From NCBI GenBank assembly GCA_937892815.1, contig CALBHZ010000119.1, positions 1 to 13,343 on the forward strand: a stretch of 13,343 nucleotides of DNA, read 5' to 3'. This document shows, in pieces, positions 6,617 through 13,103 of this stretch (position 1 is the first letter of the stretch; each line of letters opens with the position of its first letter). The notes beneath the pieces were generated by a model, which saw nothing but the letters and a program-made list of their open reading frames with translations, did not search any database and had not been told where the DNA came from. This stretch comes from an uncultured archaeon (lineage in GTDB: Archaea > Thermoproteota > Nitrososphaeria > Conexivisphaerales > CALBHZ01). The position numbers were made by a program, and so were the translations under genes.

Positions 6617-7151
6617 CGATAAGAAGTCTTACAAGAAGTTCTTAGCTTTAGGTCTTTTGACCTTCTTCCTAACTATCATGTTGGGAGTTTACACCATGTA
6701 TTACAAATCTCCTCATTATCGATTCGATATTAATTTTTCAGTAAGTAAAACGCAAGAGTTTAAAGTACAGCTTCCGAAACTATCATCGAAAATATACTAT
6801 GAATTGACGATTACGAGCTTTACAACACCAACAAATATAGTCATATCCTTCGTAAGTGAAAACGGACGGGCAATAAAGAAGATACCTATTAGCGTATCTT
6901 CTCAAGGTTCTGAGTTTAAGGGCTGGATCGTGTTATCAAACGCCCCATTTGAATTAAGAATATCTTCTAATGAATACGCTCCAGTGGAAGGCTACATTCG
7001 GATTTATTACAGTAAAATCGAGCAAACGCAGCTAACTTCTCTCGTCATTTCGCAGATCTTATTTTGCTTCTCAGCCTTAGCGTTTCTCTTTATAGCTATT
7101 CAACGATACGTAGCTCGTAAAGCAGGTTCATCCAATGAGAAAGGCTCTTAA
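6612..7151 (+). CDS. Unrecognised two-span membrane protein of the transporter operon
   Basis: A 179-residue protein that I do not recognise. A basic N-terminus (FDKKSYKK) is followed by a hydrophobic span at about 10-31, then about 110 residues of alternating polar and hydrophobic strands that look beta-rich, then a second span at about 143-164 and a basic, hydrophilic tail. The layout puts both ends inside and the beta domain outside, next to the binding protein. It is the last gene before the binding-protein promoter, with no gap after ATPase F, so it is probably part of the transporter. GTG 6606 (4-nt overlap GTGA with the ATPase F stop) is an equally plausible start; the GGTGA at 6605-6609 is only 2 nt from ATG 6612. 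Function unknown. Confidence 0.75.
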   Translation: MFDKKSYKKFLALGLLTFFLTIMLGVYTMYYKSPHYRFDINFSVSKTQEFKVQLPKLSSKIYYELTITSFTTPTNIVISFVSENGRAIKKIPISVSSQGSEFKGWIVLSNAPFELRISSNEYAPVEGYIRIYYSKIEQTQLTSLVISQILFCFSALAFLFIAIQRYVARKAGSSNEKGS

Positions 7152-7245
7152 ATGACCCCTAAAAAATTATTAATCGCGCTAAAACATATCAAAATTTAAA
7201 GTGTAAAGTGAAGGGAAAGGGAAAAATGAGCTCTCCTTGGAAAGG

Positions 7246-7253
7246 CTTAAATA
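7246..7253 (+). promoter_or_regulatory. TATA box of the solute-binding protein gene
   Basis: CTTAAATA, preceded by the purine-rich GGAAAGG (a possible BRE), ends 25 nt before ATG 7279, so transcription should begin at or next to the ATG (leaderless). The same octamer stands 24 nt before ATG 13104. A promoter of its own fits the usual need for more binding protein than translocator. The rest of the 127-nt gap 7152-7278 shows no T-run terminator, so read-through from the operon is also possible. Confidence 0.75.
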
Positions 7254-7278
7254 CTAAAATTTTTCTTAATCACATGTT

Positions 7279-9924
7279 ATGAAAGCTAAGGCGGCCATTC
7301 TCCTGCTATCTATCTTAGCTATCACCGCTCTCTGCGCACCCTTCTCCGCCTCCATAAGCCGCGCGCAAACGAACGATCTTGAAATAAACGAGTATGGTTG
7401 GGTTGACGAAGTGGTATTCTTTCCGGAGGAGGACAGAGCCAAGGCGGTAGACATGCTTAAGAAGGGAGATATGCACGTTTACTTTATAGATATATCCGAT
7501 CCGATACTCTTCAAGACCATAAAAGAATCTAAGGAGCTTACTTACGACGTCTCTTACGGTCTATACTTTGAGCTAACGTTCAACCCGTATGGTCCTGTCT
7601 TCAAGAACGGAGAGCTGAACCCGTTTAACGATACGAGGATAAGGGAAGCGATGAACTACCTAGTAGATAGGAATTACATTGTCGATGAGATAATGGGAGG
7701 ACTAGGTTCTCCAAAGTACACATGTGTTGTAAAGGCCTTGCCTGAAGGCCAAAGATATCTCGACGTTCTGGATGATATAGAGGAGAAGTATTCCTACGAT
7801 TTCGATAAGGCCAAAGCCATCATAACTGAAGAGATGGAGAAGCTGGGAGCTACCTTAGTAGATGGAAAGTGGTATTATAACGAAAAGCCTGTTGTAATAA
7901 AGTTCATAATAAGAACTGAGGATGCGAGGAAGCAGATAGGAGACTACGTTGCCAATCAGTTAGAAAAGCTCGGATTTACCGTAGAAAGGATGTATAAGAC
8001 GAGTAGGGAAGCGTCTCCTCTATGGATTGGGGGAAATCCCGCGGATGGTCAATGGCACATCTACACTGGAGGATGGATAACTACTGCAGTAACTAGAGAT
8101 GATTCCGATAACTTCCAGTTCTTCTACACACAAGACTCACTCATGTCGTTCTCCCCGCTATGGAGATCTTATACACCAGATCCAGCTTTTAGAGAAGTTG
8201 CTAGAAAGCTAGCAAATAAGGAGTTTACTTCTATGGAGGAAAGAAATGAGTTAATGAAAGAGGCCTTCTACATGGCTATGAAAGATTCGGTAAGGGTATG
8301 GCTGGTAGACCAAGTTTCTATATGGGTTAAACGAGCTGAAGTAGAAGCCGTAGCGGACTATGCTGGAGGATTTCCTGTAAGAGCCTGGCCATATACGATA
8401 AGATTTAAGGATAAAGTCGGGGGCACTCTCAAGATAGGAAGCTCAGATGTTGCAGTAGATCCATGGAACCCGGTCGCTCCATCCGATTGGGTTTACGATG
8501 TAGCGGTATACCAAGCGGCGATGGACTTCGCCTTTATAACTCATCCCAAGACAGGTCTTCCCATACCTATAAACGTAGAGAGCGTCACCGTTGAGGTTCA
8601 GAAAGATCTTCCGGTCTATAGAAATCCAGAGAGCAAGGAGTGGCTCTCCTTTTCGTACGTAGACAAGGTAACGGTTCCGCCCGATGCGTGGTATGCATGG
8701 GACGTAAAGAACAAGAGGATGATCACCGCTGGCGAGGCTGGCGTAACTACGGCTAAGGCTAAGGTAGTTATTAACTACGGAGATATAGCCGGTAAACCGT
8801 ATTACCACGACGGCTCTCCCAAGAGCATCGCTGACTGGTTAATAGACTTCATAATCAGATTTGAAAGAGCTGATAGTTCAAGTCCTCTATTCGACGAATC
8901 TTGGGTAGCGCCCTTCGCATCTTGGAGGGATCAGTTCGTAGCTTGGAGAATAGTTAGCGAGAAGCCACTAGTAATAGAATACTACACTAACTACACTACT
9001 CTAGATGCGGAGCTTGTTGCTATGTATGCATATGGAGGGGTAGAGCTATGGCCCTCTATTCCATGGCATGTATACGCTATAGGCATATTGGCGGAGGAAG
9101 AGGGGAAGTTGGCCTTTAGCGCTAGCAAGGCTGAAGCGAAGAATGTAGAATGGATGAACTACGTAGGAGGTCCAAGCTTAGAAATACTGAAGGCCGAATT
9201 AGATAAGGCCGTAGAAACGGGCTACATACCGTTCAAGGAGTTCTTAGGCAAGTACGTTACGGAAGAGGAAGCTAAAGCTAGGTACGCGAACCTCCAGAAG
9301 TTCTACAAGGAGCACGGACATTTCTGGGTAGGAGACGGACCTTACTACGTAGATAGAGTAGATGTAACGGCTCATACAGCTACGCTCAAATCGTTTAGAA
9401 CATTAGCCGCTACGTACGGTCGCGGAGAGGTTTCATTGCCCGCCGTTACGGAGCTAATAGTAGGCATGCCGGTCAAGCTATCAGGAAAGTTCGTCGATAG
9501 CGTAACTGGACTACCGTATGCAAACCTCAAGTTAGACGTACTTATGAGCAAAGACGGTGGAAAGACCTGGACTAAGATAGATGAGACGAGCACCGATCAG
9601 TACGGCATGTTCCAGTACATAGCGATTCCAGACGCACCTGGAACTTACACGTACAAGCTCTACTTCCCAGGCTCTGAAAAGGTGCCTGAGCTATCGAGCT
9701 CTCCCGTTTCCGTAACCGTAAAGAGCTTAAGCGATGTACTAGCCCCTCAATTCTCAAAGATAAGCTCCGATATGAACAGCCTCATAAGCGAGAACCAGAA
9801 GTTGAAAGACGAGATTTCAGCGCTCAGAGCGCAACTAAGCACCGTCATGTCGATAGCTGTAATAGCCATGATAATAGCCATAATCTTAGGTGTTGCAGCC
9901 ATATACATTGGAAGAAGGAGATAA
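7279..9924 (+). CDS. Membrane-anchored family 5 solute-binding protein with circularly permuted lobe order
   Basis: Extracellular binding protein of the adjacent Dpp/Opp importer, 881 residues against about 500-600 in bacteria. A signal peptide occupies 1-29 (cleavage likely at SRA-QTN). Residues 34-377 match the usual C-terminal half: WVDEVVFFPEEDRAKAVDML (the DEVVF/ALxxGEID region), YFELTFNPYGPVF, FNDTRIREAMNYLVDRNYIV, YDFDKAKAIITEEMEKLG. Residues 380-710 match the usual N-terminal half: GGTLKIG (381-387), the GKPYYHDGSPKSIADWLIDF segment (505-524, the GVKFHDGTPxTAEDVVFS region), and VGDGPYYVDR (684-693, the GTGPYxL region). The halves are thus in swapped order. Then come an Ig-like beta domain (about 721-815), a coiled coil (817-853), a membrane span (855-876) and a triple-arginine stop-transfer end. 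Ligand unknown: peptide or oligosaccharide. Confidence 0.93.
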   Translation: MKAKAAILLLSILAITALCAPFSASISRAQTNDLEINEYGWVDEVVFFPEEDRAKAVDMLKKGDMHVYFIDISDPILFKTIKESKELTYDVSYGLYFELTFNPYGPVFKNGELNPFNDTRIREAMNYLVDRNYIVDEIMGGLGSPKYTCVVKALPEGQRYLDVLDDIEEKYSYDFDKAKAIITEEMEKLGATLVDGKWYYNEKPVVIKFIIRTEDARKQIGDYVANQLEKLGFTVERMYKTSREASPLWIGGNPADGQWHIYTGGWITTAVTRDDSDNFQFFYTQDSLMSFSPLWRSYTPDPAFREVARKLANKEFTSMEERNELMKEAFYMAMKDSVRVWLVDQVSIWVKRAEVEAVADYAGGFPVRAWPYTIRFKDKVGGTLKIGSSDVAVDPWNPVAPSDWVYDVAVYQAAMDFAFITHPKTGLPIPINVESVTVEVQKDLPVYRNPESKEWLSFSYVDKVTVPPDAWYAWDVKNKRMITAGEAGVTTAKAKVVINYGDIAGKPYYHDGSPKSIADWLIDFIIRFERADSSSPLFDESWVAPFASWRDQFVAWRIVSEKPLVIEYYTNYTTLDAELVAMYAYGGVELWPSIPWHVYAIGILAEEEGKLAFSASKAEAKNVEWMNYVGGPSLEILKAELDKAVETGYIPFKEFLGKYVTEEEAKARYANLQKFYKEHGHFWVGDGPYYVDRVDVTAHTATLKSFRTLAATYGRGEVSLPAVTELIVGMPVKLSGKFVDSVTGLPYANLKLDVLMSKDGGKTWTKIDETSTDQYGMFQYIAIPDAPGTYTYKLYFPGSEKVPELSSSPVSVTVKSLSDVLAPQFSKISSDMNSLISENQKLKDEISALRAQLSTVMSIAVIAMIIAIILGVAAIYIGRRR

Positions 9925-9932
9925 TTTCCTTA

Positions 9933-9950
9933 CCCTATTTTTTATTATTT
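9933..9950 (+). terminator. T-rich terminator after the binding protein gene
   Basis: A run of six T (9938-9943) within the CCCTATTTTTTATTATTT tract, without a preceding hairpin, follows the stop by about 13 nt. U-rich tracts of this kind serve as archaeal terminators. It fills the 30-nt gap to the convergent gene. Confidence 0.55.
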
Positions 9951-9954
9951 GGAA

Positions 9955-10413
9955 TTAATTTATGATATTATTCCTTTTTATTACTACAGGCGCTTCTCTC
10001 AAGTACCCTAAAAGCCTTTTTACGGCCAAAATAAATTCCGAAGGCCTCTTATATTCTAAAATCCTCGCAACCTCAGGACCAAACAATATGCCGGCTTCTC
10101 GTAGCCTTTCCATCTTCTCCTTAATCCCTCCTTCTTTACTTAATCCCAATTTTTCACAAGCCTTATTTAACACTTTATTGGCTGCATTTAAGGCCAAGTT
10201 TACGGCTCTTTCAGGATCTTCTCTAACTTTCTCACATGCTAAAGCTACTAAGCTTTCTGCCTCTTTATCCCTTATATCTACAAAATATGTAGTGGTTACG
10301 ACCGTTGGTCGGTACTGAATATACGTTATGCTGGTTTTAAAAACGTAATACAAAAAGGCTATGGATATAGCAAAGGCTAGAGAATACGCAAACCATACAG
10401 ATAAAACGAGCAT
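9955..10413 (-). CDS. Unrecognised one-span membrane protein with helical cytoplasmic domain
   Basis: About 152 residues. The N-terminus is hydrophobic (span at about 3-25), followed by a basic/aromatic stretch and then a soluble region rich in Glu, Lys, Ala and Leu that looks like a helical bundle (from DIRDKEAESLVALACEKV through LAVKRLLGYL). The soluble part resembles helical HEPN- or DUF4129-like domains in composition, but I see no diagnostic motif. An ATG at 10425 would add Met-Glu-Ile-Asp; I prefer 10413 because the TATA-like CTAAATA at 10440-10446 lies 26 nt upstream of it and a GGAG (10420-10423) lies 6 nt upstream. It is convergent with the binding protein gene and follows the HAD gene on the same strand after a gap that holds its own promoter. 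Function unknown. Confidence 0.7.
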   Translation of the reverse strand: MLVLSVWFAYSLAFAISIAFLYYVFKTSITYIQYRPTVVTTTYFVDIRDKEAESLVALACEKVREDPERAVNLALNAANKVLNKACEKLGLSKEGGIKEKMERLREAGILFGPEVARILEYKRPSEFILAVKRLLGYLREAPVVIKRNNIIN

Positions 10414-10439
10414 ATCTATCTCCATGCTACTCTAATATA

Positions 10440-10446
10440 TATTTAG
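10440..10446 (-). promoter_or_regulatory. TATA box of the one-span membrane protein gene
   Basis: On the minus strand CTAAATA, running on into TATATT, ends 26 nt before ATG 10413 and only 14 nt before ATG 10425. The spacing favours the shorter protein. Confidence 0.55.
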
Positions 10447-10510
10447 AGCGACTCAGATTAATGCCTTTTCCCTCACCTATCGGGCGTAACTCTGATTCTT
10501 CATCGTCGCT

Positions 10511-10530
10511 AGCTTAACTTAAGTAAAGCT
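10511..10530. promoter_or_regulatory. 20-bp near-perfect palindrome between two minus-strand genes
   Basis: AGCTTAACTT/AAGTAAAGCT is symmetric in 9 of 10 base pairs. It starts 10 bp past the HAD gene stop and about 70 bp upstream of the next gene's TATA box. It may be a regulator site or a transcript-end structure; there is no T-run beside it on the minus strand. Confidence 0.3.
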
Positions 10531-10539
10531 CATATTTAT

Positions 10540-11190
10540 CTATTCGCGATCTAGGAGTTCGATTACGTCCTTAATAAGCTGGATCTCTCCTATTAAGAAA
10601 TCTGGCCCTGATAATATAAGCCTCTCCTTTAACCTTTCTACGGCGGGAATTCCCACGCTTATAATCCCAGCCCTCTTAGAAGCTAGTATATCAACGGGAG
10701 AATCCCCTACCATTATAGCATTTTTAACGCCCATCGCTTCCATAGCGAGCTTGATTCCCTTAGGGCTAGGCTTCATCTCTTCAATATCGTCTCTCGTTAG
10801 AAGAAGATCGAAGAACTCCTCAATCCCCAACCTCTCATTTAGTATTTTAATGGCGTTTAGACAGTTATTAGTAACTAGAGCTAGCTTAATTTCCCTCTTC
10901 CTCAACCACCTTAAGGTCTCTCTAGCTCCTCGAACGAAATTGGCCTCTCTTGCCGCTTTTACTTCGTATTTATCTAGAACTCTATAAACCTCTTTCTTAA
11001 ATCCCTCGAATCCATCACCTAACATCTCCTTTGCTTTTTCCAATAGCTCAAATATAGGAACTTTAGTAGGATCCATGTTTAAACCCGTTTTTGCGATTAC
11101 CCTTCTCAAATCCCTTTTTCCAGAAGCTACGTCTATCTTGTACTCTATTATAGTACCATCTAAATCGAATATTACGGCTTCTACTTTCAA
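10540..11190 (-). CDS. HAD-superfamily phosphatase (phosphoglycolate phosphatase-like)
   Basis: A 216-residue cytoplasmic hydrolase. All four HAD motifs are present: I, FDLDGT with nucleophile Asp9 and Asp11; II, LVTNN with Thr107; III, Lys140 in KPSPKGI; IV, VGDSPVDILASKRAG with Asp163 and Asp167. A helical cap of about 70 residues lies between motifs I and II, as in subfamily IA enzymes such as phosphoglycolate phosphatase; the true substrate cannot be read from the sequence. The start is TTG 11190: no in-frame ATG gives a complete motif I, and a TATA box (TTATAAA, 11216-11222) ends 25 nt upstream, as at the other leaderless genes. A GTGAT just before the TTG could also help initiation. It is divergent from the ECF-like gene and shares its intergenic region. 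Confidence 0.9.
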   Translation of the reverse strand: MKVEAVIFDLDGTIIEYKIDVASGKRDLRRVIAKTGLNMDPTKVPIFELLEKAKEMLGDGFEGFKKEVYRVLDKYEVKAAREANFVRGARETLRWLRKREIKLALVTNNCLNAIKILNERLGIEEFFDLLLTRDDIEEMKPSPKGIKLAMEAMGVKNAIMVGDSPVDILASKRAGIISVGIPAVERLKERLILSGPDFLIGEIQLIKDVIELLDRE

Positions 11191-11215
11191 CCAATCACGG
11201 TAAATCGTTACCTAC

Positions 11216-11222
11216 TTTATAA
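11216..11222 (-). promoter_or_regulatory. TATA box of the HAD phosphatase gene
   Basis: TTATAAA on the minus strand ends 25 nt before the TTG at 11190, consistent with a leaderless or near-leaderless transcript starting on a TTG codon. Confidence 0.6.
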
Positions 11223-11255
11223 TCTTATCCATTTCAATGCTTAAAAATCTACGAA

Positions 11256-11280
11256 GAGTGCAAAACTCGCACTCATGAGT
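11256..11280. promoter_or_regulatory. Cluster of four GAGT/ACTC half-sites (candidate operator)
   Basis: GAGT (11256-11259), ACTC (11265-11268), ACTC (11271-11274) and GAGT (11277-11280) form two inverted pairs. The second pair lies in the perfect 10-bp palindrome ACTCATGAGT, and GAGTGC/GCACTC (11256-11261 and 11269-11274) makes a 6-bp stem across the first. The cluster sits between the divergent HAD and ECF-like promoters, where one regulator could act on both. Confidence 0.4.
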
Positions 11281-11284
11281 AACC

Positions 11285-11340
11285 TTTATAGAAATTTAAA
11301 CAACTTTAAAGACACTTAAATAGTTAAAATAAACTTTTAA
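11285..11340 (+). repeat. Six A/T hexamers at about 10-bp steps upstream of the ECF-like gene
   Basis: TTTATA (11285), TTTAAA (11295), TTTAAA (11305), CTTAAA (11315), TTAAAA (11324) and TTTTAA (11335) recur at nearly one helical turn. The last belongs to the probable TATA box. Such phasing can bend DNA or give several TBP or regulator contacts on one face. Confidence 0.45.
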
Positions 11341-11342
11341 TA
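11334..11342 (+). promoter_or_regulatory. TATA box of the ECF-like membrane protein gene
   Basis: CTTTTAATA ends 25 nt before ATG 11368 and 22 nt before the alternative TTG 11365. With no Shine-Dalgarno present, this supports a leaderless transcript starting at ATG 11368. Confidence 0.6.
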
Positions 11343-11367
11343 ATACACGTTATGAAGATTTCTATTG

Positions 11368-12162
11368 ATGAGAAGGGCTCACCTCGAACTTCCGTATATT
11401 GCCTTAGTTGCATCGCTATACGCTTTAGGGAAGCTCGCTACGGCTTTCATTCCAACTCCTTGGGGAACCGGACAGCTCTTAATCTTCATAATTATCCCAG
11501 TTTTCTTCGCCTTTTACATGAAGCCTTTAAGCATAGGACTTGCTGCCGCTCTGGGCACTTTCATAGGAGATTCCGTCTTCCTGACATCTTTTGGATTAAC
11601 CAATCCACTATTAAGCTTAATAGCCGGGGTTCCCGCGAACTTCGTAGGCTTTTACTTAATGGCGTGGTGGTTTAGGAAGTTTAAGAGCTGGAACGCTTTC
11701 GCTCTAGGCTCATTCATCTCCCTCTTAATCGGAAACTTCATAGCCGCGGCAGGGGTCGTCTTCTACCTATCCATGTTCATACCATCTTTAATCGTAGGAG
11801 GGTTAGATGTAAAACTCGCATTGATACTGGGCTTTACATTATTTTGGCACGTAACGATGTACCCTCTCGTAATAATTCTCAATCCAATTATATTTAAGTT
11901 AGCGAATCCATACGTAAGCAGCAAGCTGAGAGGGCTAACTCCTCCTACTTGGGCGTTATCAAAGCCATCTTTTGGCTTACCCATGTTCATCATAGCTCTA
12001 TTTTTCGTAGCCATCTTCGGGCTTTTACAGTTCACTGGGATAGGAGAAGCTCTATCAATAGCATCTCCAACCGGAACTAAGGAGACCCTAGCCTTCCTTT
12101 CCTTAGCTTGTTCAATTATAAGCTTCATAGCGCTTACCTTCACATCCATCTCTAAGAGGTAG
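11368..12162 (+). CDS. ECF transporter S component-like integral membrane protein
   Basis: A 264-residue, very hydrophobic protein with about six or seven predicted spans (about 8-28, 35-51, 53-73, 80-100, 110-136, 147-175 and 203-222, with another at 241-260). The segments ALGTFIGDSVFL (61-72) and IAGVPANFVGFYLMAW (85-100) resemble the substrate-binding S components of ECF vitamin importers. These need a shared energising module encoded elsewhere; none lies in this window. The gene is followed 7 nt later by pantoate kinase, so a CoA precursor such as pantoate or pantothenate is a reasonable guess for the substrate, by context only. ATG 11368 is preferred to TTG 11365 from TATA spacing. The family assignment is moderate, the substrate speculative. 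Confidence 0.7.
   Translation: MRRAHLELPYIALVASLYALGKLATAFIPTPWGTGQLLIFIIIPVFFAFYMKPLSIGLAAALGTFIGDSVFLTSFGLTNPLLSLIAGVPANFVGFYLMAWWFRKFKSWNAFALGSFISLLIGNFIAAAGVVFYLSMFIPSLIVGGLDVKLALILGFTLFWHVTMYPLVIILNPIIFKLANPYVSSKLRGLTPPTWALSKPSFGLPMFIIALFFVAIFGLLQFTGIGEALSIASPTGTKETLAFLSLACSIISFIALTFTSISKR
12156..12160 (+). promoter_or_regulatory. Shine-Dalgarno for pantoate kinase
   Basis: GAGGT, inside the last codons of the preceding gene, lies 9 nt before ATG 12170. It supports translation from the shared transcript. Confidence 0.55.
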
Positions 12163-12169
12163 CCCTCAA

Positions 12170-13066
12170 ATGAGAGTCGTAGTGGAGACCCCATTAGCCC
12201 TAACATCTTTCTTCCAAGTAGTTAAGAAAAATGGAGAGGTAGGAGCGAGGGGAGGCGGCTTTATACTACATACCCCTCTGAGAACCGTAGTAAAGGAAGG
12301 AAAAGGCAGGGTAATAATAAATGGAGAAGAGGTAAGGGATAGTACTAGTGGAAAGGCCTTATCCCTATTCTTTGAGGACAACTCTCCTTCTATGAGCGTA
12401 GATGTTATACATGAAGTACCAGTTCCGATAGGAGCCGGCTTTGGAACTAGCGGATCCGGCGCTTTGGGAGCCGTAATAGGCACCTCATTACTACTTTCCG
12501 GGCCTGAAGACTACTATAAGCTAGCTCGTTACGCTCATGATGCTGAGATAATTATGGGAACTGGACTGGGTACGGTCTCAAGCATCTCTTCCATGCCTAC
12601 GGGTGCAGGACTTCTAATAGAGCCAGGTCCTCCAGGAAAGGCGGTTTTTCTACCCTTAATATTCAATGAAGAATCGTATCGCATTCTATATATCGTATTT
12701 TCGTCTAAGAGCACAAAGAAGGTGCTATCATCCAAAAAAGCGGTAAAAAGGTTATCTAAAGCTGGGGAAAAGGCTCTAAACATTGTAGAAAATGATCCTA
12801 AGTTAGAGGTACTTTTAAGCGCCGCTAGAAAGTTTGCTGAGGAATGTGGAATAGTAGAAAGGCATCTCTTGTCCTTATCGGAGAAGCTGAGGGAAATGGG
12901 AGCTTTAGGAGCGGCTCCTAACATGATAGGAAACGCGGTTCACGCGTTAATTGAAAGGGATAAGGCATTAGGGGTTCTCCGTAAACTAAAGGTTCTCTAT
13001 CCTAATGCTCATATTGGGTCGAGTAGAATTGGGAAAGGATACGTAAAGATCAAAGTGCTTAGATAG
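12170..13066 (+). CDS. pok: Pantoate kinase (archaeal CoA biosynthesis, GHMP kinase family)
   Basis: Phosphorylates pantoate to 4-phosphopantoate with ATP. In archaea this is followed by phosphopantothenate synthetase and replaces the bacterial order of pantothenate synthesis then phosphorylation. The 298 residues match the usual family length. Visible are the N-terminal strand VVVETPLALTSFF, the glycine-rich GARGGGFIL segment (25-33), the GHMP ATP-binding loop PIGAGFGTSGSGALG at 86-100, the AHDAEIIMGTGLGTVSS segment (122-138) carrying the acidic and glycine residues expected near the active site, and the C-terminal IGSSRIGKGYVKIKV region. The partner synthetase is not in the window. It is translated from its own GAGGT motif, 7 nt after the membrane protein gene, and probably shares its promoter. 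Confidence 0.92.
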   Translation: MRVVVETPLALTSFFQVVKKNGEVGARGGGFILHTPLRTVVKEGKGRVIINGEEVRDSTSGKALSLFFEDNSPSMSVDVIHEVPVPIGAGFGTSGSGALGAVIGTSLLLSGPEDYYKLARYAHDAEIIMGTGLGTVSSISSMPTGAGLLIEPGPPGKAVFLPLIFNEESYRILYIVFSSKSTKKVLSSKKAVKRLSKAGEKALNIVENDPKLEVLLSAARKFAEECGIVERHLLSLSEKLREMGALGAAPNMIGNAVHALIERDKALGVLRKLKVLYPNAHIGSSRIGKGYVKIKVLR

Positions 13067-13071
13067 ACATA

Positions 13072-13079
13072 CTTAAATA
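13072..13079 (+). promoter_or_regulatory. TATA box of the small membrane protein gene at the window end
   Basis: CTTAAATA, the same octamer as before the binding protein gene, ends 24 nt before ATG 13104. It starts 5 bp after the pantoate kinase stop and marks a new transcription unit. Confidence 0.65.
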
Positions 13080-13103
13080 AAGAACGGAGACACCTTTAAC
13101 AGT

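Noticed and set aside
8443..8808. 121-codon frame antisense to the binding protein gene
   Set aside because: The opposite strand encodes well-conserved binding-lobe motifs over the same bases; this frame is a by-product of codon use there.
9962..10318. 118-codon plus-strand frame opposite the one-span membrane protein
   Set aside because: The minus-strand product has a clear span-plus-helical layout and a promoter; the plus frame has low-complexity Ser/Leu composition and none of these supports.
10446..10511. Possible C/D box small RNA on the minus strand (ACGATGA, later CTGA, with AGCGAC/GTCGCT flanks)
   Set aside because: The C box has C in place of the conserved U, the flanking stem uses bases of the box itself, and the inner D'/C' boxes are poor. 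No guide match to rRNA could be tested.
11352..11675. ATG at 11352 with a 107-codon frame overlapping the ECF-like gene
   Set aside because: It lies in another frame, is rich in Arg, His and Ser without domain signal, and the TATA spacing fits 11368 better; the 11368 frame gives a coherent membrane protein.
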